A stretch of 10,159 nucleotides of DNA from a bacterium (GCA_004558975.1 SFZB01000033.1:1-10159), one strand, 5' to 3'; positions 1 through 5,803 are shown, counted from the first letter of the stretch. Numbers and translations are program-made. The notes: generated by a model from the sequence alone, not told the origin.

Positions 1-11
1 TTCAGGCGCAT
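1..11 (-). CDS. N-terminal start of a leftward gene, cut by the window edge
   Basis: Only the first three codons (Met-Arg-Leu) and part of a fourth are inside the window, so the product cannot be identified. The start is supported by a GGAGGT ribosome binding site on the minus strand at 16-21, four bases upstream of the ATG, and by a good promoter at 59-87. The leader would be about 40 bases long. Confidence 0.6.
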
Positions 12-58
12 GATACCTCCCCGCGCGGAAACCCGCCGACTTTGTAACTTTTTCTCTC

Positions 59-87
59 ATTCTACCACATGACCCCCGAAAAGTCCA
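59..87 (-). promoter_or_regulatory. Sigma-A promoter for the leftward edge gene
   Basis: On the minus strand, TGGACT (87-82) and TAGAAT (64-59) are separated by exactly 17 bases. These match the consensus at 4/6 and 5/6 positions. Transcription would start near 52, ahead of the ribosome binding site at 16-21. Confidence 0.55.
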
Positions 88-96
88 GTCGCGGAA

Positions 97-125
97 TTGA
101 CTTTTTTGTACCCCGATGGTATAGT
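97..125 (+). promoter_or_regulatory. Rightward promoter-like site, antisense to the 187-528 gene
   Basis: TTGACT (97-102) and TATAGT (120-125) are separated by 17 bases, each 5/6 to consensus. Transcription would start near 132, run through the hairpin at 138-162 and continue antisense to the small gene at 187-528. No rightward gene with a ribosome binding site follows. It is either a source of antisense RNA or a chance match. Confidence 0.4.
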
Positions 126-137
126 ATAAATAAAGAA

Positions 138-162
138 GACCGACGCCCAAAGGGTGTCGGTC
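138..162 (-). terminator. Intrinsic terminator of the small leftward gene
   Basis: An 11-bp stem (138-148 with 152-162, one G-U pair) encloses a 3-base loop. On the minus strand it is followed by a T-rich run (TTCTTTATTTAT). It lies 24 bases beyond the stop codon at 187, as expected for a single-gene transcript. Confidence 0.85.
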
Positions 163-186
163 GTGTGCCCGCCTCCCGGGCATCGG

Positions 187-528
187 TCATGCTTCTTCGC
201 TCGAATCCTCGGGCAGGGGCGTGTAGTCGGTCGTCGGCTGCGGCTCCTCGGGACCCGCGCTGACCTGACCGCGCATCGACACTTCGCGTTCCTTCTCGAT
301 CTCTTCGTCGTGCGCCTTGCGCTTCTCTTTCGCTGCGGCGAGATCCGCCGCGATGTCGCGGGAAACCGCCTCGTCAACGGCGCTGAGGAACACCTCGAAC
401 GCATCGGGATACACAAACACCTTCTGCAAGTTGGCGAAGCGCACCGTCACATATTGATTGCTGACTTTCTCTACAATGCCGTTCCCGAAAACCTTGTGGA
501 CGACTTCCAATCCTTCCAGTGTTACCAT
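187..528 (-). CDS. Small protein with SH3/Tudor-like N-terminal domain, function unknown
   Basis: This encodes 113 residues from an ATG at 528, chosen because AGAGGT lies 8 bases upstream. A longer frame back to 597 would read through the promoter-leader region and lacks a ribosome binding site. Residues 1-50 form a compact beta-rich pattern (VVHKVFGNGIVEKV, then YVTVRFANLQKVFVYPDAF). This recalls the 'HxxFGxGxV ... VxF' pattern of small Tudor/SH3-like modules, such as the C-terminal domain of PcrA/UvrD helicases. Residues 55-85 are highly charged and probably helical. The last 25 residues are acidic, proline-rich and probably disordered. There is no signal peptide or membrane segment. A nucleic-acid- or RNA-polymerase-associated role is only a guess from the fold pattern. 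The gene has its own promoter and terminator. Confidence 0.8.
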   Translation of the reverse strand: MVTLEGLEVVHKVFGNGIVEKVSNQYVTVRFANLQKVFVYPDAFEVFLSAVDEAVSRDIAADLAAAKEKRKAHDEEIEKEREVSMRGQVSAGPEEPQPTTDYTPLPEDSSEEA

Positions 529-578
529 TTTGATACCTCTTGTTACCGTCTTTGTTGATCCCCTGACAAAATATGCGC

Positions 579-595
579 GACCGACCGGGTCGGTC
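579..595. repeat. Perfect palindrome in the leader of the small leftward gene
   Basis: GACCGACCGGGTCGGTC has two perfect 8-base arms around one central base. It lies between the extended -10 promoter (616-624) and the ATG at 528, so it is probably within the 5' leader. It could be an operator or an RNA hairpin. The same GACCGAC/GTCGGTC words form the base of this gene's terminator at 138-162. Confidence 0.5.
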
Positions 596-604
596 ACTTG
601 TCAT

Positions 605-626
605 ATTGCTATGGAATTATAGCAAT
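605..626. promoter_or_regulatory. Inverted repeat, candidate operator between divergent units
   Basis: ATTGCTAT (605-612) and ATAGCAAT (619-626) are perfect 8-base arms around a 6-base AT-rich centre. The right arm and centre contain the -10 box of the leftward promoter. A protein bound here would block the small leftward gene directly and could affect the two-component operon starting at 715. The regulator is unknown. Confidence 0.45.
616..624 (-). promoter_or_regulatory. Extended -10 promoter of the 187-528 gene
   Basis: On the minus strand this reads TGCTATAAT, a perfect extended -10 (TGN plus TATAAT). No strong -35 is present at 17 bases, which is normal for extended -10 promoters. Transcription would start near 609, leaving a leader of about 80 bases that includes the palindrome at 579-595. 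Confidence 0.6.
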
Positions 627-629
627 GCT

Positions 630-661
630 TTATGAACAAGTATCAGTTGTATTGTGAACAA
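630..661 (+). repeat. Direct repeat TTRTGAACAA, candidate response-regulator sites
   Basis: TTATGAACAA (630-639) and TTGTGAACAA (652-661) match at 9 of 10 positions and start exactly 22 bases apart, about two helical turns. They lie 54-85 bases upstream of the response regulator's start codon. OmpR/PhoB-family proteins bind direct repeats on one DNA face, so autoregulation is plausible but unproven. No convincing promoter for the operon could be placed, and it may overlap these repeats. Confidence 0.4.
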
Positions 662-714
662 AATATGTACGTTTGGCGGTGTGTGATTCCCTGCCGTAAA
701 GGAGGTGCTGTGTC

Positions 715-1389
715 ATGTTGACCATTCTCGTCGCAGAGGACGATCCGAATACCAACCGGCTGATGTGCGCGGTGCTTTCGCGTGCGGGCTATAAGGTCAT
801 TCCGGCGGCGGACGGTGCCGAGGCGCTCGCCCTCCTCGACGAAAAGCACGTCGATCTCCTCGTCGCCGACGTGATGATGCCGCGCATGGACGGCTATGAG
901 CTCACGGAGTCGCTCCGGGCGGCAGGCTATACGCTCCCCATCCTGATGGTGACGGCAAAAGAGGCGGTCGAGGACAGGCGGCGCGGGTTCCGCTGCGGGA
1001 CAGACGACTACATGGTCAAGCCCGTCGACGAAGAGGAAATGCTTCTGCGAGTCGCCGCGCTCCTGCGCCGGGCGAAGATTGCGTCGGAGAGGGAGATCCG
1101 CATCGGGGGCACCGTCCTCTCCTACGACGCCTTTACGGTCACAGCGGGAGGGCAATCGCAGACCCTGCCGCAAAAAGAATTTCTTCTGCTCTTTACGCTC
1201 CTTTCTTACCCCGGCAAAATTTTTACCCGACGCGCCCTGATGGACGAAATCTGGGATATGACCTCGGAGACGGACGAACGCACGGTCGATGTCCACATCA
1301 ACCGGCTGCGCGACCGCTTCCGCGATAATCCCGACTTTGAGATCGTCACCATCCGGGGGCTTGGTTACAAGGCGGTGATTCATCCATGA
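715..1389 (+). CDS. OmpR/PhoB-family response regulator
   Basis: This is a 224-residue DNA-binding response regulator, full length for the family. Residues 1-120 are the receiver domain: acidic pair D9-D10, phospho-acceptor D52 (LLVADVMMPRMDG), switch T80 and conserved K102. Residues 126-222 form the winged helix, with family signatures PQKEFLLL, TVDVHINRLRDRF and IRGLGYKA near the end. The ATG at 715 has a near-perfect ribosome binding site (AAAGGAGGT, 698-706). The stop codon overlaps the start of the histidine kinase gene (ATGA), indicating translational coupling and a cognate pair. The target genes cannot be read from the sequence. The upstream repeats suggest possible autoregulation, and the divergent small gene is another possible target. 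Confidence 0.95.
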   Translation: MLTILVAEDDPNTNRLMCAVLSRAGYKVIPAADGAEALALLDEKHVDLLVADVMMPRMDGYELTESLRAAGYTLPILMVTAKEAVEDRRRGFRCGTDDYMVKPVDEEEMLLRVAALLRRAKIASEREIRIGGTVLSYDAFTVTAGGQSQTLPQKEFLLLFTLLSYPGKIFTRRALMDEIWDMTSETDERTVDVHINRLRDRFRDNPDFEIVTIRGLGYKAVIHP

Positions 1390-2444
1390 AAAAAGAAAAT
1401 CAGAAGCGGCATCCGTGGTGGAGCATACGGCTCTCCCTCGTGTTCTTCTTTATCGCGCTCATGGCGGCATCTGCCGCCGTCACGGCAGCCATCTGCCTGA
1501 TTCTGTACAAATTCATCCCGGGGCTCTCGGGGCACACGCAGATCTGGTATTTTATCATCGCACTGCTGTTCGCGCTCTTTCTCGGCGTGGTCCTCGCCGC
1601 CACGACCTCCAAGCTGTGGCTGAAAACGGCTGACGACCTCTCCGACGCCGTCAATCAGGTCTCCCGCGGGAACTACAAGGTCAAGGTGGACGACAAGGGA
1701 CACAAGGGCGAGTTTGGCGATCTGATCCGCGCATTCAACAACATGACGGAGGAGCTTTCGCACGTCGAGCTGTTCCGCAACGACTTTATCAACTACTTCT
1801 CGCATGAGTTCAAGACCCCGATTGTCTCAATCCGCGGCTTCGCACGGCAACTGCAGAAAGAGGGACTGACCGACGAAGAGCGTCGGGAATACACCCAGAT
1901 CATCATTGACGAATGCGACCGCCTCGCCCGTCTCTCCACCAACATTCTCCTTCTCTCCCGGTTCGAGAACCAACAGATCGTCACCTCCGTCTCGACCTTC
2001 TCGATCGACGAGCAGATCCGCCGCACGCTGGTTCTGCTCGAAAAAGAATGGAGCCGCAAGGGGCTCCAGCTGGATCTCGAGCTCGACGAGGTGACCTACA
2101 CGACCAACGAAGAAATGCTCTCGCTCGTCTGGACGAACCTGCTCTCCAACGCCATCAAGTACAGCCACGACGGCGGCAAAATCGAGATCGTCTGCGACGA
2201 GGACGCGGAGAACGTCCATGTCGTCATCTCCGATGAGGGGATCGGTATCTCGGAAGAGGATCAGAAACACATCTTCGATAAATTTTTCCAAGCCGACCCG
2301 TCGCGCAAAGGTTCCGGCAACGGACTGGGACTCGCGCTCGTGCGCCGCATTGTCGAGCTCTGCGGCGGTACCGTCCGCGTCAGCAGTCGCCCGGGACAGG
2401 GCGCGTCCTTCTCCGTCACGCTCCCGAAAGAACTGCCGCGCTGA
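1386..2444 (+). CDS. Membrane sensor histidine kinase with very short extracellular loop
   Basis: This is a 352-residue HAMP-containing sensor kinase. Transmembrane segment 1 is about residues 17-41 and segment 2 about 53-73. Only about 11 residues lie between them, so there is no room for a folded extracellular sensing domain. A HAMP linker spans about 74-126 (RGNYKVKV). The DHp helix carries the phospho-accepting H140 in FSHEFKTP. The ATPase domain shows the N box (NLLSNAIKYS, 251-260), the G1 box (DEGIGI, 283-288), an F box around FDKFFQAD and the G2 box (GNGLGLAL, 311-318), so all catalytic motifs are intact. It phosphorylates the regulator encoded immediately upstream. The signal is unknown; membrane or cell-envelope state, or a partner membrane protein, is likelier than a soluble ligand. 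Confidence 0.95.
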   Translation: MKKENQKRHPWWSIRLSLVFFFIALMAASAAVTAAICLILYKFIPGLSGHTQIWYFIIALLFALFLGVVLAATTSKLWLKTADDLSDAVNQVSRGNYKVKVDDKGHKGEFGDLIRAFNNMTEELSHVELFRNDFINYFSHEFKTPIVSIRGFARQLQKEGLTDEERREYTQIIIDECDRLARLSTNILLLSRFENQQIVTSVSTFSIDEQIRRTLVLLEKEWSRKGLQLDLELDEVTYTTNEEMLSLVWTNLLSNAIKYSHDGGKIEIVCDEDAENVHVVISDEGIGISEEDQKHIFDKFFQADPSRKGSGNGLGLALVRRIVELCGGTVRVSSRPGQGASFSVTLPKELPR

Positions 2445-2485
2445 CGGTTAACAAAGAGGCAACGCATACAAGCATAAAAACTTCA

Positions 2486-2513
2486 AAGAGGAGCCGCGTT
2501 TGCGGCTCCTCTT
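2486..2513. terminator. Bidirectional intrinsic terminator between the kinase gene and mntP
   Basis: A perfect 12-bp stem (2486-2497 with 2502-2513) has a GTTT loop. It lies 41 bases after the kinase stop and 75 bases after the convergent mntP stop. On the plus strand it is followed by a weak T-rich region (CGTATATTTT). On the minus strand GAAG and then TTTTT follow. It probably serves both genes. Confidence 0.75.
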
Positions 2514-2588
2514 CGTATATTTTCAACTATATTTGTTTTGAATGCGTCCCAAAAAGATTCGCCCGTATTGATTGCCGCAATCATACGT

Positions 2589-3176
2589 TCAGAACGGCAG
2601 ATGCCCAACGCCGAGTGCCTCAAGGAGCAGTTTGAGCCCGAGCAGAACCAATGTGCCGCCGCCGAGGAGCTCGCCGCGGTGTCCGATCTTCTCCCCAATC
2701 CGTCCGCCGAGCAGAACGCCGATAAGACAGGTAAAGCAAGTAACGACGCCCATCGTCAACGTCGCCGCAAGCGCCGTCGGTAATGTCACCGTGCACCCCA
2801 TGGCAACACCGGAGGCGAACGCGTCCACCGAGGTGGCAAGGGCAAGTAGGCACATTTCGCCCGCCCCGAGCGCGGGGAGCATGGCGGGGGTGGCCCCGGA
2901 GCGGAGCGCCTCGACGATCATGTTCCCTCCGATGCCGAAGAGGAGCGCCGACGCAATATAGGGTGCCGCAACGGCCACGGGTGTCGCACGGCGGCAAGAC
3001 AGCATCAAGAGGATTCCGAGGAGCGGCATCAGCGTCTGGAAAGCGCCGAACCAGACACCGACGCGCAAAGCCTCGCCCCACCCGACGTGCACGGCGGCGA
3101 GCCCGCGGCAAACGGCGACCGCGAACGCATCCATCGCGACGGCCATCGAAATCAAAAGAATTTCCGCAATACTCAT
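2589..3176 (-). CDS. mntP: MntP-type manganese efflux pump
   Basis: This is a 195-residue integral membrane protein of the MntP (DUF204) family, which exports Mn2+ across the cytoplasmic membrane; the usual length is about 185-195. Six hydrophobic segments are visible in two homologous halves. Each half carries the family signature: MDAFAVAV with D16, and VDAFASGV with D118. These positions correspond to the two aspartates important in the E. coli protein. Other typical segments are FGAFQTLMPLLG and GGGTLVLLGLKLL. The start ATG at 3176 gives the canonical MntP N-terminus, although no Shine-Dalgarno sequence precedes it. The frame stays open upstream to 3416 through the 18-bp repeats, but that extension is rejected because the family begins here. 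No yybP-ykoY riboswitch was found upstream, unlike many mntP genes. Confidence 0.9.
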   Translation of the reverse strand: MSIAEILLISMAVAMDAFAVAVCRGLAAVHVGWGEALRVGVWFGAFQTLMPLLGILLMLSCRRATPVAVAAPYIASALLFGIGGNMIVEALRSGATPAMLPALGAGEMCLLALATSVDAFASGVAMGCTVTLPTALAATLTMGVVTCFTCLIGVLLGGRIGEKIGHRGELLGGGTLVLLGLKLLLEALGVGHLPF

Positions 3177-3181
3177 GTCAC

Positions 3182-3211
3182 ATTGTATGTTTCGGCAGAG
3201 ATTTCTATGAA
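3182..3211 (-). promoter_or_regulatory. Possible mntP promoter abutting the start codon
   Basis: On the minus strand TTCATA (3211-3206) and TACAAT (3187-3182) are 18 bases apart, each 4-5/6 to consensus. Transcription from this site would begin within a base or two of the mntP ATG at 3176, giving a leaderless message. That fits the absence of a Shine-Dalgarno sequence. The alternative is a promoter upstream of the tandem repeat. Confidence 0.35.
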
Positions 3212-3242
3212 CAGGAATGCCTTCGTGCGCGGCAACGCACGG

Positions 3243-3340
3243 GGCGACGCCCGAAAAAGCGGTGGCGCCTGAAAAAACGGCGGCGCCCGAAAAAACGGCG
3301 ACGCCCGAAAAAACGGCGGCGCCTGAAAAAACGGCGGCGC
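3243..3340. repeat. Tandem array of 18-bp units upstream of mntP
   Basis: Five complete 18-bp units start at 3243, 3261, 3279, 3297 and 3315, followed by eight bases of a sixth at 3333. The plus-strand consensus is GGCGRCGCCYGAAAAAAC; the first unit has one A replaced by G and the second has a T in the third position. Differences are confined to a few positions. Because 18 is a multiple of three, frames through it stay open (AVFSGA repeats on the minus strand). I see it as a non-coding minisatellite, not a protein repeat. Confidence 0.9.
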
Positions 3341-3428
3341 GCTGAGATATATTGCCCGAGAAGTCTCGTCCGCACCGACGCGAAACAAACGACAGCGGCA
3401 GCGCCGCGTCCGGCATCGTACACGCAAA

Positions 3429-3458
3429 ACGGCACCGCCCCGGTTGGGGCGGTGCCGT
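3429..3458 (-). terminator. Intrinsic terminator of the ACT/UPF0210 operon
   Basis: A perfect 13-bp stem (3429-3441 with 3446-3458) closes on a GGTT loop. On the minus strand it runs into TTTTGCG. It lies about 40 bases past the UPF0210 stop codon at 3499. Confidence 0.8.
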
Positions 3459-3498
3459 ATCTCTTTGGTGCGGTATTCCGCTTCTCAGCGATTGGAAT

Positions 3499-4857
3499 TC
3501 AGTTCTTTAGGCTGTGGATCGGTGCCGGAATCCGTCCGCCGCGGGCGATAAACTTCGCCGGGGAATACGTATTCAGCGGCATGACGGGCGCTCGTCCGAG
3601 CAGTCCCCCGAAATCGACCGTGTCACCGACGCCGTGACCCACGGCGGGAATCACACGCACGGCGGTGGTCTTGGTATTGACGACGCCGATCGAAATCTCA
3701 TCGGCGATGATGCCGCAGATGACATCGACGGGGGTATCACCCGGAATGGCGATCATATCCAGTCCGACGGAACAGACCGCCGTCATGGCTTCCAGTTTCT
3801 CGAGTGTGAGCGCGCCGCGCTCGACGGCGGCGATCATGCCGGCGTCCTCCGATACGGGAATGAACGCACCGGAGAGACCCCCGACGTGCCCGGACGCCAT
3901 GACGCCGCCCTTTTTCACCGCGTCGTTGAGCATGGCGAGGCACGCGGTGGTGCCGTGGGCGCCACAGCTCTCGAGCCCCATTTCTTCCAGAATGTGCGCG
4001 ACCGAATCTCCGACCGCCGGTGTCGGCGCCAGCGAGAGGTCGACGATCCCGAACGGCACGCCGAGCCGCTGTGCCGCCTCGGTGGCGACGAGTTGCCCGA
4101 CACGCGTAATCTTGAACGCGGTCTTTTTGATCATTTCCGCCAGAGCGGAAAGGTCGCAGTCACCGGCACGCGCGATCGCGGAGCTGACGACGCCCGGCCC
4201 CGAGACACCGACGTTGATCACCGTCTCCGGCTCCCCCATACCGTGGAAGGCACCCGCCATAAACGGGTTATCCTCCGGCACGTTGGCAAAGACGACCAGC
4301 TTCGCGCACCCGATGGAGGAACGGTCGGCGGTCAGGTGTGCCGTCTTTACAATGGTTTCGCCCATTTCACGAATGGCATCCATATTGATGCCCGCCTTGG
4401 TGGACGCGACGTTGACGGAAGAACAGACCAGTTCCGTCTCCGAGAGCGCCTCGGGGATCGCGGCGATCAGATGCTTCGCCCCGACGGTCATTCCCTTCTG
4501 CACCAGTGCGGAAAAGCCCCCGATGAAATTGATGCCCGTCGTCTCGGCGGCACGCTGCATGGCATGGGCGGCACGAACGTACCCCTCGGGCGTCATCGCC
4601 CCGCCGACCAGCGACAAGGGTGTGACCGAGACGCGCTTATTGACGATTGGAATCCCGTACGTCTTCTCGATCTCCTCCCCGACGGTCACAAGACGGGCGG
4701 CGGTACGGGTGATCTTATCATAAATCTTCTCCGCGAACCGACCCGCGTCCTCCGAGACGCAGTCGAAAAGAGAAATCCCCATCGTAATCGTACGGATGTC
4801 AAGATTCTCCTCGCGGATCATATGAATGGTTTCGAGTATATCGGCAGTATTCAGCAT
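3499..4857 (-). CDS. UPF0210 (DUF711, 'PFL family') protein
   Basis: This is a 452-residue cytosolic protein of the UPF0210/DUF711 family, full length. It is recognised by its N-terminus (ILETIHMIREENLDIRTITMGISL) and by the glycine-rich conserved stretches GVSGPGVV (217-224), CGAHGTT (298-304), GHVGGLSGAFIPVSED (323-338) and DTVDFGGLLGRAPVM (412-426). The family has weak similarity to pyruvate formate-lyase and is sometimes labelled so. I see no evidence for that activity, and its reaction is unknown. The start ATG has an AGGGGT ribosome binding site that overlaps the stop of the ACT-domain gene 9 bases upstream, so the two are translated as a unit. This two-gene pair recurs across Firmicutes (SP0238-SP0239 in Streptococcus pneumoniae), which suggests the ACT protein senses a ligand for, or binds, this protein. 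Confidence 0.9.
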   Translation of the reverse strand: MLNTADILETIHMIREENLDIRTITMGISLFDCVSEDAGRFAEKIYDKITRTAARLVTVGEEIEKTYGIPIVNKRVSVTPLSLVGGAMTPEGYVRAAHAMQRAAETTGINFIGGFSALVQKGMTVGAKHLIAAIPEALSETELVCSSVNVASTKAGINMDAIREMGETIVKTAHLTADRSSIGCAKLVVFANVPEDNPFMAGAFHGMGEPETVINVGVSGPGVVSSAIARAGDCDLSALAEMIKKTAFKITRVGQLVATEAAQRLGVPFGIVDLSLAPTPAVGDSVAHILEEMGLESCGAHGTTACLAMLNDAVKKGGVMASGHVGGLSGAFIPVSEDAGMIAAVERGALTLEKLEAMTAVCSVGLDMIAIPGDTPVDVICGIIADEISIGVVNTKTTAVRVIPAVGHGVGDTVDFGGLLGRAPVMPLNTYSPAKFIARGGRIPAPIHSLKN

Positions 4858-4866
4858 AGCTACCCC

Positions 4867-5136
4867 TCAGATGTGATGCATGGTGTTGAAAATGTCCTCG
4901 TGCATGGCGCGGATATCCAGTCCGCGCGCTTTGCCGAGCGCGGCGAGCCCGTCCGCGAATGCGGCGAACGGAACGGACACCTTATCAATGTCGGCTAGCA
5001 TGATCATCGCGAAGAACTCCGAGAGGACGCTCTGCGAAATATCGAGGATATTGACATGGTGCTCCGCACAGTAGGTGGAAACGGCGGCGATGATGCCCTC
5101 GCTGTCGCGCCCCGTCACGGTAATGACTGCTTTCAT
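4867..5136 (-). CDS. Stand-alone ACT-domain protein (UPF0237)
   Basis: This is an 89-residue single ACT domain, a fold that usually binds amino acids at dimer interfaces. The N-terminus MKAVITVTGRDSEGIIAAVSTYCAEHHVNILDISQ is typical of the UPF0237 family and of GcvR-like ACT proteins; the ligand-loop region is around residues 8-14 (TGRDSEG). No catalytic domain is attached, so it is probably regulatory. The ATG at 5136 has GGGAGG 8 bases upstream (minus strand, 5150-5145). It is first in an operon with the UPF0210 gene and divergent from the Lrp-type regulator gene, which may control it. The ligand is unknown. Confidence 0.9.
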   Translation of the reverse strand: MKAVITVTGRDSEGIIAAVSTYCAEHHVNILDISQSVLSEFFAMIMLADIDKVSVPFAAFADGLAALGKARGLDIRAMHEDIFNTMHHI

Positions 5137-5175
5137 AAATGGTGCCTCCCGTCATGTTTCGGTGATATTTGATTC

Positions 5176-5204
5176 ATTGTAGCGGATTTCCCGCACTTTG
5201 GCAA
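5176..5204 (-). promoter_or_regulatory. Promoter of the ACT/UPF0210 operon
   Basis: On the minus strand TTGCCA (5204-5199) and TACAAT (5181-5176) are 17 bases apart (5/6 each). The spacer carries an imperfect palindrome GCGGGAAATCCGC (5194-5182), which is a possible repressor site. An A-rich stretch upstream on the minus strand (5245-5220) may act as an UP element. Confidence 0.7.
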
Positions 5205-5266
5205 GGGGATACGGTGACATTTTTGCAACTTTCTTTCTTTTTTCCTGCATTTTGCGGTCAAAAGGG

Positions 5267-5295
5267 TTGCCGCACGGGAAAAATCGTGGTATGAT
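5267..5295 (+). promoter_or_regulatory. Promoter of the regulator-aminotransferase operon
   Basis: TTGCCG (5267-5272) and TATGAT (5290-5295) are 17 bases apart, and a TG at 5287-5288 makes this an extended -10. An inverted repeat TGCGG (5253-5257) / CCGCA (5270-5274) overlaps the -35 and is a candidate autoregulatory site. Transcription would start near 5302, 22 bases before the ATG. Confidence 0.7.
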
Positions 5296-5323
5296 ATCTA
5301 AAAATCATCGGGAGGTCTTTTTC

Positions 5324-5803
5324 ATGGATCGTTCTATTTTGAAACTGCTCGAGCAGGACGGGCGGCTCACGGCGGAGCAGATTGCACTTATGTGCGGCAA
5401 AGAGGTCGGAGACGTCAAACAACTGATTGCGGAGTACGAACGCGACGGCGTGATCCTCGGCTACAAGGCGCTCGTCGACTGGGATAAGACCGACCGCGAA
5501 TATGTCAGCGCGCTGATCGAGATCAAAATTACCCCACAGAAGGATCGTGGATTCGATCGCGTCGCGGAGAAGATCTACAATTTTCCCGAGGTACAGAGCC
5601 TGTATCTCATGTCCGGCGGGTTTGATCTCGCCGTCCTCATCGAAGGGCGGACGATGAAAGAGGTCGCCTACTTCGTCGCGCGCAAGCTCGCGCCGCTCGA
5701 GGACGTACTCTCGACGGCGACACACTTTGTGCTCCGCAAATATAAGGACAAGGGCGTCGTTTACGGTCCCGCCGTCGTTGACGAACGGGGGAACTGTCTG
5801 TGA
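5324..5803 (+). CDS. Lrp/AsnC-family transcriptional regulator
   Basis: This encodes 159 residues, normal for the family. Residues 1-50 are a winged helix-turn-helix of Lrp type (DRSILKLLEQDGRLTAEQIALM ... YERDGVILGYKALVDW). Residues 60-140 are the RAM/Lrp ligand-binding domain with a characteristic SGGFDLAVLIEG (97-108). Such proteins are multimeric and respond to amino acids. The ATG at 5324 was chosen because GGAGG (5311-5315) lies 8 bases upstream and the protein then begins exactly where the family does. An open frame extends back to 5198 but runs through the promoter. The stop overlaps the GTG start of the aminotransferase gene, so it probably regulates its own operon in response to that enzyme's amino-acid substrate or product. 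Confidence 0.93.
   Translation: MDRSILKLLEQDGRLTAEQIALMCGKEVGDVKQLIAEYERDGVILGYKALVDWDKTDREYVSALIEIKITPQKDRGFDRVAEKIYNFPEVQSLYLMSGGFDLAVLIEGRTMKEVAYFVARKLAPLEDVLSTATHFVLRKYKDKGVVYGPAVVDERGNCL

Larger units (their letters stand above)
3177..3498. other. Gene-free region between the UPF0210 gene and mntP
   Basis: About 320 bases contain no supportable gene. From right to left it holds the terminator of the UPF0210 gene (3429-3458), an unremarkable GC-rich stretch (3341-3428), the 18-bp tandem array (3243-3340), a small hairpin (GTGCG/CGCAC, 3225-3240) and a possible mntP promoter (3182-3211). I looked for the GGGGAGUA and GAGAC elements of a Mn2+ riboswitch and did not find them. Confidence 0.6.

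Noticed and set aside
3243..3340. A CRISPR array
   Set aside because: The units are contiguous 18-bp tandem copies with no unique spacers, and no cas genes are present.
3177..3416. An 80-residue N-terminal extension of MntP including AVFSGA repeats
   Set aside because: The frame is open only because the 18-bp repeat is a multiple of three. The ATG at 3416 has no ribosome binding site and abuts the upstream terminator, and MntP proteins begin at the MSIAEILL-like residues.
3177..3430. A second yybP-ykoY riboswitch in front of mntP
   Set aside because: Neither conserved loop (GGGGAGUA or the GAGAC-type loop) nor a P1 pairing could be found on the minus strand.
2783..3637. A 284-codon plus-strand frame with an extremely Arg/Lys-rich product
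   Set aside because: It is antisense to mntP and then reads the tandem repeat and a terminator stem. Its KKRRRP repeats come from the 18-bp unit, not from selection on a protein.
3499..4857. Pyruvate formate-lyase activity for the UPF0210 protein
   Set aside because: The 'PFL' label reflects weak family naming. I could not see the glycyl-radical signature or the paired active-site cysteines, so no such activity is claimed.
3514..4998. A 494-codon plus-strand open frame opposite the UPF0210 and ACT genes
   Set aside because: It spans two real leftward genes and their junction, is rich in Asp/Arg/His/Gly as expected for an antisense frame, and shows no family signature.
5198..5323. A 42-residue N-terminal extension of the Lrp-type regulator
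   Set aside because: It would run through the promoter at 5267-5295. The ATG at 5324 has a good ribosome binding site and matches the family's N-terminus.
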